This document shows, in pieces, positions 34,617 through 42,536 of a DNA stretch of 64,000 nucleotides. Both the position numbers and the translations under genes were made by a program. Position 1 is the stretch's first letter, and each line of letters begins with the position of its first letter. This stretch comes from Marinoscillum sp. 108 (GTDB taxonomy: Bacteria > Bacteroidota > Bacteroidia > Cytophagales > Cyclobacteriaceae), in NCBI RefSeq assembly GCF_902506655.1, contig NZ_LR734808.1, forward strand, positions 1,550,001-1,614,000. Direction: 5' to 3'. The notes below the pieces were generated by a model that was not told where the DNA came from, searched no databases, and saw only the letters and a program-made list of their open reading frames with translations.

Positions 34617-37022
34617 TTAAATTCGATACCTGAGAGACAACTGGACGTTTCTGCCTGTTTGGTCTGCGAAGTACCGCAGCCTGTCGGTATACACCCTGTA
34701 CCTCTTGTTCAATAAATTGGAAATCCGTGCACTCCACTCCCACTTCCCTACTGCGGCACTCCAGGACAAATTGGCCAGGAAATAGCCATCGGGAGCAGCC
34801 ATAAAATCAAACATCTCGTTATTCTCCACAAAAAGGTCCTGACCCTCCGCTTCTGCTTCCAATATTTCCCTCACGGTAATTACTCTGGGTTCCTGAAAAT
34901 ACCTGAAAACGTAGGACAATCCCAGCGCCACTCTGGAGCTGGAAAGAAAGTCGGGTTTTCTTTCATAGTCCAACCCAACATCTACTCTGGCAGGAGGAAT
35001 GTTGGTAAACGTTTCCCGCTCTTTCAAATTCATCGCCCATACATAACTGGATTTAGCTTCTATCTTCCAAAACTGAGTCAACTCCAGCCGGTAAGCCGCG
35101 TCCAACCCCCAAAACAACGCATCTCCCTGATCATAGATAAAATAAGGAAAAGCCCCCCGAACCGTATTGGTGATCCCTGCCGGACGAGTGTATATATAGT
35201 TTCGAATCACATTCGTATAAGCCGTGAGTTCCCAATGATTACCATCCTGCTCACCTTCCAGGGTATTGATCCACTTGATGCCTACTTCGGGTTTCACTGG
35301 TTTATCCTCCTCGGACAACACCTCGCTGACCGAAATTTTTCCCTCATTATCATAGGCGTATCGCCATAAGCCATACTCTATGGAAGCCTGATGTTTTCCG
35401 AAAATGTATAGTTCCGAAACGTTCGGTGGCCTCCAGGCTAAACCCACGTTTGACCTGAAATTCAGGTGATTTTTAAGGTTTTGTTTCAAACCTGCGGAAC
35501 CAGTCAGCTGTGAGTAAGTCAGCTCGTTGCTGTAAATTTCGTTACTCGGAGCCCTCCCCCGCACTGAATTGTATTGAAAATCATATCTAAGCCCCAGCTC
35601 ATAAGTGGTACTACCCGCTTCCAGTCGCTCCACGGCAAAAAGTCCGGCCCGCATAACATTGTAATTAGGCACAAAAGGAACCGTATTGGTGCCCGGCACA
35701 TTGTTGTTATCCTGATAGAACCATTGCAATCCCATGTTTCCGTTGACATGGCCAAGATCAGGGTGATTCCAATCTACCTCAAAGGTTTGTGTAGCTAATT
35801 TCAGATCTACTGAAGGTATCTCGTTATTGGTACCCTTGCGCACATCGTATTCCTGACGATGATTCAGCTGATAAGCATATTGAAAAGATATATCCTGGTT
35901 GTCCCAGACATAGCCCCCTTTAAGCTTCATCAAGTCGTGAGTAACCTGCTGCCTGGGATTATTGAGGTCATATGAAAACGGACTGGTGCCAGGAGGAACT
36001 TCACTCTCCATGGCATTGGCCAGATCTTCCAGGCTTCCATTGACAGATCCCCGCAAGATTCCCAAACTCTGATAGAAGTGGCTATAGTAGCCTTCCAAAT
36101 CAAAGCTATGTTTATGGTACCGCAACGACGATGCGTAGCTATATTCCTGCTTTCCTGTGTTGGTCAATACATAATCCGGAGTATGGAGGTCACCCTGCCC
36201 GACCATGGCGCCACTCACCGCTACCACCAGGTTATCACTTCCGTAACTCAATTGTAAATCGCCTTCCCCTGATCTGCCATTACTCTTGGCCACTACTCCA
36301 GCTGTGCCTTCAAAACCAGCTCCCAGCTCCAGTTTTGGTGGATTGACCAGAATCACACCCCCAAGGGCATCTGGCCCATACCGTACCGTTGCGGCACCCT
36401 TCACCACCTCCACCGAACCGGCCAGTGAAGGATCTATCTCAGGGGCATGTTCTATCCCCCAGTTCTGAAACTCATGCCGAACCCCATTATTAACAATCAA
36501 CACCCGATTGCTGTGCAATCCATGGATAATAGGTTTCACAACATTTTGCCCTGTACTAATGGTGCTGATTCCCGTGATGCGGCCCGCTAGCTCACCGAGT
36601 GATTCGGATTGGGCCGCAGTGAAATCTTCACTGGAAAGCCGATCGATGCTAATGGTCTGTAGGCTCGTCTGGTTATAGATACCCTCTACAACCACACTTT
36701 CGAGCAAGTGATCGTCCGAAGCTAATAAAATGGTAGGGTGATCATGATAACTATCATGATGATGACTTGCTTCCTTGTATCCCACATGTGATACCACCAG
36801 GGTAAATTCCTTCTCGCACAAGCCCTTAATCTCAAAAATGCCCTGCGCATCCGTAATAGCACCTTTCCCGGGCTCTTCCTTTACGATCACCGTCACGTAC
36901 GGAATGGGTTGCCTGGTATCGAGATCCAGCACCTGCCCCTGGATTTGATTGACACACAAATCCTGAGCCCAGGCAGACAGATTAACCCCAAAAACGAGAA
37001 CAATAAATAACTTAAGCCTCAC
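34617..37022 (-). CDS. TonB-dependent receptor, probably for zinc (ZnuD-like)
   Basis: An 801-aa outer-membrane receptor. It has a signal peptide (1-19), a carboxypeptidase-regulatory-like domain (about 25-110: VLDLDTRQPIPYVTVIV), a plug (VEVVKGAATVRYGPDALGG) and a C-terminal barrel ending in QLSLRYRI. A histidine cluster (SHHHDSYHDHP, about residues 86-96) sits in the N-terminal domain and suggests binding of zinc or another divalent metal. It overlaps the Fur-family gene by 11 bp, so the two are one operon. Zinc as substrate is inferred from the His cluster and regulator. Confidence 0.85.
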   Translation of the reverse strand: MRLKLFIVLVFGVNLSAWAQDLCVNQIQGQVLDLDTRQPIPYVTVIVKEEPGKGAITDAQGIFEIKGLCEKEFTLVVSHVGYKEASHHHDSYHDHPTILLASDDHLLESVVVEGIYNQTSLQTISIDRLSSEDFTAAQSESLGELAGRITGISTISTGQNVVKPIIHGLHSNRVLIVNNGVRHEFQNWGIEHAPEIDPSLAGSVEVVKGAATVRYGPDALGGVILVNPPKLELGAGFEGTAGVVAKSNGRSGEGDLQLSYGSDNLVVAVSGAMVGQGDLHTPDYVLTNTGKQEYSYASSLRYHKHSFDLEGYYSHFYQSLGILRGSVNGSLEDLANAMESEVPPGTSPFSYDLNNPRQQVTHDLMKLKGGYVWDNQDISFQYAYQLNHRQEYDVRKGTNNEIPSVDLKLATQTFEVDWNHPDLGHVNGNMGLQWFYQDNNNVPGTNTVPFVPNYNVMRAGLFAVERLEAGSTTYELGLRYDFQYNSVRGRAPSNEIYSNELTYSQLTGSAGLKQNLKNHLNFRSNVGLAWRPPNVSELYIFGKHQASIEYGLWRYAYDNEGKISVSEVLSEEDKPVKPEVGIKWINTLEGEQDGNHWELTAYTNVIRNYIYTRPAGITNTVRGAFPYFIYDQGDALFWGLDAAYRLELTQFWKIEAKSSYVWAMNLKERETFTNIPPARVDVGLDYERKPDFLSSSRVALGLSYVFRYFQEPRVITVREILEAEAEGQDLFVENNEMFDFMAAPDGYFLANLSWSAAVGKWEWSARISNLLNKRYRVYTDRLRYFADQTGRNVQLSLRYRI

Positions 37023-37428
37023 CGCAGGACTTGCATATGCCGTTCAAAATGAGATTTGCCTCCTGTATCTGGTAACCTGGGAGTTCTATCACAGGCAGAT
37101 GCTCATCCACACACTCGATCTTCCCACACTCATTGCATTTGAAGTGCATGTGATTGTGATGATGGTGATCGGAGCTACAGGTATCATAGCACACCCCGAA
37201 GGTGGCGAAACCACTGTCATCAGGAATCTTGTGCAAAACTCCGTTTTCGGTGAACGAATTCAGTGTGCGATAAAGTGTTACCCGATCGTAAGTTGAAAAC
37301 TTTTCCTCCAGGTCCTTAAAGGAGAGTGCTTTCTTATGGGTAAGAAAGTGCTCCAACACGTCCATCCGTGAGTCTGTGACCCGGAGTTTATGATTCTTTA
37401 AAATTTGCTTGAGTTCGCTATATTTCAT
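37012..37428 (-). CDS. Fur-family metal-dependent repressor (Zur-like)
   Basis: A 138-aa regulator. The winged-helix part spans residues 1-75 (DRVTLYRTLNSF is the recognition region). The dimerisation part has a His-rich loop (DHHHHNHMHFKC) and two Cys pairs, KCNECG and ICKSCG, that normally hold structural zinc. ATG at 37428 is chosen over 37455; the palindrome at 37451-37465 is then a leader operator rather than coding sequence. Regulation of the overlapping TonB receptor gene and itself is inferred. It could also be Fur or PerR in specificity. Confidence 0.85.
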   Translation of the reverse strand: MKYSELKQILKNHKLRVTDSRMDVLEHFLTHKKALSFKDLEEKFSTYDRVTLYRTLNSFTENGVLHKIPDDSGFATFGVCYDTCSSDHHHHNHMHFKCNECGKIECVDEHLPVIELPGYQIQEANLILNGICKSCGEA

Positions 37429-37450
37429 TCCATTGCAAAAGTAAGTCTTA

Positions 37451-37465
37451 TGCAATAGTGTTGCA
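37451..37465. promoter_or_regulatory. Candidate Zur/Fur box upstream of the regulator
   Basis: TGCAATAGTGTTGCA, a TGCAA-N5-TTGCA palindrome 23 bp before the regulator start codon. More TGCAA half-sites flank it. Confidence 0.65.
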
Positions 37466-37474
37466 AACTTTTAA

Positions 37475-37666
37475 TCAATAGTGATGCGTCTTCGCAAAAC
37501 TACGTTGGTACTTTTTTGACTGCTTCCCCTTTTTCTTGTCTAAATCTCTGGAGTGCTGGAGGTCAGTCCATGAATAATTCTTGGCATTCGTGGCGGTGCA
37601 GGAACTAAGTGAGGCCAAAATAGTCAAGCAAATGATGGCAATAAGAATACGTGTAAAAAAAGACAT
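37475..37666 (-). CDS. Small basic lipoprotein (63 aa)
   Basis: A 63-aa protein with a lipoprotein signal (lipobox LSSC, Cys23). The mature part is strongly basic (DLDKKKGKQSKKYQRS) and ends HHY. Small basic lipoproteins like this occur widely in Bacteroidota without known function. It lies just upstream of the Fur-family regulator on the same strand but is probably a separate unit because the operator lies between them. Confidence 0.65.
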   Translation of the reverse strand: MSFFTRILIAIICLTILASLSSCTATNAKNYSWTDLQHSRDLDKKKGKQSKKYQRSFAKTHHY

Positions 37667-37827
37667 AGCTGGTTTATTTATAATTATATAAAGATTTTTT
37701 ATACCTTTTTTAATACCACGAACTGATTAAAAGTAACCTCGTGAGTGGGAAAAGGTGTAGCTCACACGCTTTACTGAATTAATGGATATTTTTTTCTGGC
37801 ATCCCTTTTTATGGAGGCAAAAAATTC

Positions 37828-37835
37828 TATATTTG
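37828..37835 (+). promoter_or_regulatory. Candidate -7 promoter element for tRNA-Pro
   Basis: TATATTTG fits TAnnTTTG and is followed by CATCC. It lies 55 bp before the tRNA. No clear -33 element was seen. Confidence 0.5.
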
Positions 37836-37890
37836 CATCCTGATTTTGAGCAGGGAAGCAGTTCCGGCGCATAATCGGAGCAAAACTGTT

Positions 37891-37964
37891 CGGGGCGTAG
37901 CACAGTCCGGTAGTGTACCTGGTTTGGGACCAGGGGGTCGCAGGTTCGAATCCTGCCGCCCCGA
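37891..37964 (+). tRNA. trnP: tRNA-Pro (anticodon TGG)
   Basis: Acceptor CGGGGCG / CGCCCCG with discriminator A at 37964, anticodon arm CCTGG-TTTGGGA-CCAGG with TGG at 37925-37927, and a T arm GCAGG-TTCGAAT-CCTGC. CCA is not encoded. Confidence 0.95.
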
Positions 37965-37969
37965 CGAAC

Positions 37970-38010
37970 AAAGCCCGCTGACGTAAAGTCAGCGGGCTTT
38001 TTGTTTTTTG
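37970..38010 (+). terminator. Terminator after tRNA-Pro
   Basis: Perfect 13-bp inverted repeat AAAGCCCGCTGAC / GTCAGCGGGCTTT with a 5-nt loop, then a T-rich tail. It may serve the convergent barrel gene as well. Confidence 0.9.
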
Positions 38011-38033
38011 TTAAGATTTCTCATTCCACCTGA

Positions 38034-38750
38034 TCACCAAAAGGCGGAGCAATTGATGTGCAGGTGTAACTGCACGTTTTGATAAGCTGGAGACACAGTC
38101 ACTACATTCTGATCAACCTCCAGGAATTCACGTCCCTGAAAATCCCCGGTCCAGGATACTGACAAAGCAAAATTGGAATCGAGCGCTTTGATCACCCCCA
38201 GACTGAATCTTCCGCTAGCGTCAAAATCCTCCTCAAAGCGAAAATCGGGTGATAACTCCATGGCACTCTCCCATGCCTTATCCCTGTGTTTGATGTTGAA
38301 AGAAGGAAAAACTGAAAATGAAAGCTGAAAACCTGAACCCACATCTGCCCGGATAATGACCGGAAATTGCAGCCTTACCAAATCCTGCTGCAGCTTCCTG
38401 ATTTCACCGGACGCTATATCCCACTCGGCTTTGTCCGTATTCCAGTAAAAATGACCACTTGAAAAAATGTACTTGCCGCCGGTTTGCTGCACTTCTACCC
38501 CTGCCAGAATGGTAAAAACACTCTGTCCCAGAGCTTTCCCTACCAATACGCCCAGACTTTTGGATCCAACACCTGTTCCCTCGGTTAAGACATAAGTCTT
38601 GTCGTCCTCTCCATTGATAAAAGTCTCCTCCATCTCTGACCAGCCTACACCAGCACCACCCAAAATCTCGACGAAAAAGTCAGAATTCTGAGCCTGGGCC
38701 CCTGATAGTACGGACGCCATTAAAAAAACCAGTAACCCCTTATTTACCAT
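38034..38750 (-). CDS. Outer-membrane beta-barrel protein
   Basis: A 238-aa protein with a signal peptide ending GAQAQ and alternating strand pattern ending in an aromatic residue (HINCSAFW), typical of a small outer-membrane barrel. ATG at 38750 is preferred; an upstream in-frame start at 38771 is possible. It overlaps the 3-prime end of the PagL-like gene by 11 bp, so the pair is translationally coupled. Function unknown, possibly linked to lipid A modification. Confidence 0.7.
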   Translation of the reverse strand: MVNKGLLVFLMASVLSGAQAQNSDFFVEILGGAGVGWSEMEETFINGEDDKTYVLTEGTGVGSKSLGVLVGKALGQSVFTILAGVEVQQTGGKYIFSSGHFYWNTDKAEWDIASGEIRKLQQDLVRLQFPVIIRADVGSGFQLSFSVFPSFNIKHRDKAWESAMELSPDFRFEEDFDASGRFSLGVIKALDSNFALSVSWTGDFQGREFLEVDQNVVTVSPAYQNVQLHLHINCSAFW

Positions 38751-39924
38751 ACCAAAACAATCTATAACCAAGGTTCAACTCTACGTATTCAGATTCGGAA
38801 AAATTAACCGATCGGATTCCCATACCAATAATGAAATCCTGGACATGATATTTGATTCCTAAATGCTGGTAAAATCGGGTCACCTTTCGGATCTTCTCCT
38901 GATCAATAACCCGATAGCCAGGCTGGATCAATATGGAAAAATCCTTCATAACCCACTCCAAAGACCCGAACAAGCCCAGTTGTAACTTTTCTCCCAGCGG
39001 AACTTCTAATTTCTTCCAGGCCCCGTTTTGAAGTTGTTCCAATTTGGCGTTGGCTGCTCCATTGCTCATCAGGTCTATCCCCCCACCCCATTTGAGTAAA
39101 TAGCCAGTTTGACGCTGCAAAGCCACTGACAGGTTGTAAAAGCGATAGTTCTTATTAACAAAGGCCACCTTCTTATCCAGCTCGAAGTAGCCGAAAGTCT
39201 GCTCTCTAACACCTGTTCCAAAAGTAAAATACAGCTCATTGCGGTCATCAAATTCAAGAATTTCGCCTATGGAACGGGCGGCCAAACTTTGGTAGTCCTG
39301 AAAATGATACCGCACACCCACAGAACCGGTCAACAGGTTGACACCTCTGTTTGGTGAAGACCTGTGGCCATTGGAAAAATGCGAAGACCCCAGGTCCAAA
39401 TTCAATGTGGTATTGCGGAATACGTTGTATTCCAGCAAAATACCAGAGTTGATATACAAGTTTCTTGCTGATCCGATAACACTGTTATTCGGATTGAGCA
39501 CGGGGTGTTCGGCTTTCCAATTGAGGGAAAGTCCTAAGCGAAACATGTATTTAAGGGCAAATCTCTCGGTCCGGATAAATGGCGCATCTAAGAATGAATA
39601 CAAAGCGAATGGGCTGCCCAACTCATTGGTTTGAGGAAAGCGAAAGGAGGTATATCCAAAACCGAAAGCCGGATAGTGCAACAACTGATTCTCAGCACTG
39701 GCATTTCTTGTCTGCCAGCCAAGCTCACCTTTGTACCCGGCACATTGAGAGATCCTCTGTTCGGAGCCATTGTCACCATTCAGAAAACTATTTTGTGATT
39801 GAAATATGGCACTCTGATGTCTGCTAAATGTCAGAAAAAAACTCGGACTTGATTGACTGTATACACTCCCTGCTAAACACAGCATTGAAACCGCCAGACA
39901 TAAGCGTACTTTCCTATGATTCAT
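38740..39924 (-). CDS. PagL-like lipid A deacylase (acyloxyacyl hydrolase)
   Basis: A 394-aa outer-membrane protein with a signal peptide (1-23, ending SVYSQ). The segment GSSHFSNGHRSS carries the His-Ser pair of PagL-type lipid A 3-O-deacylases. It is about twice as long as Pseudomonas PagL, as is usual for Bacteroidota versions, with a second barrel-like half. Likely removes an acyl chain from lipid A in the outer membrane. First gene of a two-gene operon. Confidence 0.8.
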   Translation of the reverse strand: MNHRKVRLCLAVSMLCLAGSVYSQSSPSFFLTFSRHQSAIFQSQNSFLNGDNGSEQRISQCAGYKGELGWQTRNASAENQLLHYPAFGFGYTSFRFPQTNELGSPFALYSFLDAPFIRTERFALKYMFRLGLSLNWKAEHPVLNPNNSVIGSARNLYINSGILLEYNVFRNTTLNLDLGSSHFSNGHRSSPNRGVNLLTGSVGVRYHFQDYQSLAARSIGEILEFDDRNELYFTFGTGVREQTFGYFELDKKVAFVNKNYRFYNLSVALQRQTGYLLKWGGGIDLMSNGAANAKLEQLQNGAWKKLEVPLGEKLQLGLFGSLEWVMKDFSILIQPGYRVIDQEKIRKVTRFYQHLGIKYHVQDFIIGMGIRSVNFSESEYVELNLGYRLFWYGK

Positions 39925-40122
39925 CTATCAGTTGGGTAAACTTCAAACAAACAAATGTATTCAACCAGTGGAAATTTGTTTACGATTAGGCCAGAAAGAA
40001 AACCTAAAAACGAAAGCACCGAATGATAGGAGGTCAAAAGCATGGTAATTACATCAAAAAAGCTGTCCATCTTCGATTCCTTTTCGTTAACTTAATGATA
40101 GCCAATCAAACCCCTTTTCGCC

Positions 40123-40743
40123 ATGTCAAGTAAGATTTTTCAATACGCCGGGACGCTGGTATTTCTGATAAGCATCCTGTTTGTGGCAGGACTATTCACG
40201 CAAACCAACCCAGACCACCCTTCACTGAACGAAACATCCGCCGAACCAGACCTCTACCTCAGCAATGTGCGGCATTATGCCAAAGAACAGCTAGCTGAAA
40301 GAAGTCTTCATCACCTCGACAAGGCCATTGAATCGATTAAGAAAATCGAAACGGACATAGACGTCAACAGCAAGCAAAAAGTGGATGAGGCAATTGTTCA
40401 TCTGGAAATGATTTATGAAGAGATCGTCAGAGATTCCCTCGTTTCTGAGGATCTTAACAAAGCCTTCGAATTCGCCCTGAATGCGCTCACACTTGCGGAG
40501 CTGCGCATTTCAGAACGCTATGCTGAAAGTAACAATCCTGTTCAGGCCATGGTGGCACTGAAGTACGCTCAGATGCACCTCAAAAGTGCCTCTCAATATT
40601 CGGACTTGCCCAACATGAACCTGGAACGACATATCTACTATGAAATAGATTCTTTGATTCTTTCAGAAGCCATGGCCCCAGTGCTGATCGCTGAGAAAAT
40701 TGATTATTTCATTTCTGAGATGGACACCCTGGTGAATGATTAA
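40123..40743 (+). CDS. Helical membrane-anchored protein, paralogue of 61144-61812
   Basis: A 206-aa protein with one N-terminal membrane helix (about 9-26) and an otherwise alpha-helical soluble part. It shares an ordered set of blocks with the protein at 61144: PDLYLSNVRHY / PDILLSNSRTY, IESIKKIE / IEAIKKIE, ALNALTLAELRISERY / ALNALTYAELKISEHF and ALKYAQMHLK / ALKYGMLHVK. No family recognised. It lies alone and overlaps the glycosyltransferase gene on the other strand by 4 bp. Confidence 0.75.
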   Translation: MSSKIFQYAGTLVFLISILFVAGLFTQTNPDHPSLNETSAEPDLYLSNVRHYAKEQLAERSLHHLDKAIESIKKIETDIDVNSKQKVDEAIVHLEMIYEEIVRDSLVSEDLNKAFEFALNALTLAELRISERYAESNNPVQAMVALKYAQMHLKSASQYSDLPNMNLERHIYYEIDSLILSEAMAPVLIAEKIDYFISEMDTLVND

Positions 40744-42389
40744 TCATCAAAATCAAAGCACTCCTTGCAGGTAGGCTTATAGCCAAAAAGGAATGACCTG
40801 GAGTGGTGCAGGTTCCGTGTCAGCGGCAGGTCTGACGGATATAGTTCAAAGGATATATTTTTCTTTTGGATGTGATCATCCAGGCTTGATCCAAGGGCAA
40901 GTACAGATAAAGAATCGTGATTTTCGTACCACACTTTGGTCAATATTTTGGCCAGCATTCCGCAGGTCAGCACCACTACCGCCTCATCAGGAAACCTCAT
41001 ATCCTTAAATCGGTCATATTCCAGGTATGAGTTTCTAAAAGGCACCTGAAAGATTCGCTCTGAAACCATTTCTATTCCAAAGGCCTCAAAAAATGAAAGG
41101 TCCTGATACTCATTGGTGAAAAAGTATACTTCCCGACCCTTTAGTGCCTCCAACAGGCGGGGCATGAAAGCCAGGTTATGATGGATGGCCATGGCCTGAA
41201 CTTTATGCACATAGTCACCCACTATTTCGTCAGCCTGTTTTCTCAATTTGGGATGATCCAGAGAACACGGAACTCCCACCAGATAGCCTTCTTTTTGAAA
41301 GCGCATTGCCTCATAAAGCCGCTCTGCGAGTACCGGATTGTATTGTTGCTGTTTCCTACCGAACCACTTTTCATGCTGCTCGCCTTTTAAGAAATCCTGA
41401 ATGAACGTAAGCTCCCCGTCATTATAATGGGCAAAACTTACAGGCTTTTTGGCCTCTAGTCGACCCACCAGCAGCTCCGTGGCTTTGTGAATCACTGCAC
41501 TCTTATTTGGCAGGTGCCTGAATATTCGTTCCTTCTGAAAATGCCATTTATTGGCCTTACCGATCAAGAACAATTGACGAACAGTCTGCAAATGCGCCCT
41601 CATATTGAGCAGAAAAGATGCTTTGCCGGGGGTTACCGGTGATGGTGCATCCTGCACGACCACCAGTGGGTTGGTCCCGGTTAGATGCCGGAAAGTATCT
41701 CCCTCCCGGGAAACATTCAAAGACTTGGTTAAAGCGGAAATGAGGTGGTTCTGACTGTAAATATCCCGTTCGTTTCGGGCGTAAAGCATCTCGTACATCC
41801 ATCCCTTTTGAGCTTGTGGTTTTGCAGATAACCTGGTGCTCGCTATCAACACCTGATCATGATCAATAATGAAATTGACTTCAGGCTGAAAACATCCGCT
41901 GGCCGAATCAGCATAATATCTGCTCAGTGCATCGTGATAAGAACACTGCTCCCCATAACGCTCCATGGCCTGACGAAGTAGGGCCTTCAAGTCACCGGCC
42001 GTTCCCATGAAGGCTGTAGAATCCAGGTAATTGTACCGCTCATGAGGTCTTGAGTAGTGTTTCCAGTAAAAATAGTGCAGTCTTTGGTCTTCCAACAAAT
42101 AGGTTGAAGAAGCGGCAAAAACCACATCAGTACCCAGTAGAGCAAATCTGTCTGCCAGTATGGCCACCTCACCACTCAGGGAAACCCGCTCCGGGTCTGA
42201 AATAACCAAAACCACTGTCTGATCATTTTCTTTATCAAGCGCATCGATAAGCGCCTGGAGCCACTGCTCCTGAGTTGTCACCACAGAACACCACTCCACC
42301 CCGGCCTTCAGCAAGCTATCACGCTCAGCGCGGGGCGGTTTGCTACTTTGTTCAAAACTGAAAATCTTTACGGGAGGGTTATTCATCAT
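40740..42389 (-). CDS. Two-domain glycosyltransferase (PLOD-like GT-A plus GT-D-like)
   Basis: A 549-aa cytoplasmic protein. Residues 1 to about 230 resemble the PLOD-type glycosyltransferase domain (ALLGTDVVFAASS) and share blocks with the protein at 46496. From about residue 275 the sequence resembles GT-D (DUF1792) enzymes: SFAHYNDGELTFIQDF contains the NDGE version of the usual GDGE motif, followed by VLTCGMLAKIL. The fusion of the two catalytic types would add two sugars in one protein. In convergent overlap with the helical protein gene by 4 bp. Confidence 0.65.
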   Translation of the reverse strand: MMNNPPVKIFSFEQSSKPPRAERDSLLKAGVEWCSVVTTQEQWLQALIDALDKENDQTVVLVISDPERVSLSGEVAILADRFALLGTDVVFAASSTYLLEDQRLHYFYWKHYSRPHERYNYLDSTAFMGTAGDLKALLRQAMERYGEQCSYHDALSRYYADSASGCFQPEVNFIIDHDQVLIASTRLSAKPQAQKGWMYEMLYARNERDIYSQNHLISALTKSLNVSREGDTFRHLTGTNPLVVVQDAPSPVTPGKASFLLNMRAHLQTVRQLFLIGKANKWHFQKERIFRHLPNKSAVIHKATELLVGRLEAKKPVSFAHYNDGELTFIQDFLKGEQHEKWFGRKQQQYNPVLAERLYEAMRFQKEGYLVGVPCSLDHPKLRKQADEIVGDYVHKVQAMAIHHNLAFMPRLLEALKGREVYFFTNEYQDLSFFEAFGIEMVSERIFQVPFRNSYLEYDRFKDMRFPDEAVVVLTCGMLAKILTKVWYENHDSLSVLALGSSLDDHIQKKNISFELYPSDLPLTRNLHHSRSFLFGYKPTCKECFDFDD

Positions 42390-42536
42390 CTGGAATGAGC
42401 AAAACTAAACCAAACCAATGTAGGTTAAAAGCTCAGACTTCACCTTGAACATGTATCCTCAAATTGAAGTATGTACTTCGCACAGATCACTTAACTTTGC
42501 GAATTCCTGAATTTTGTACAGGCGACATTAATATCT

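Noticed and set aside
39925-40122. Small gene in the space between the PagL-like gene and the helical protein
   Set aside because: No open frame with a reasonable start or signal was found; the stretch probably holds two divergent promoters.
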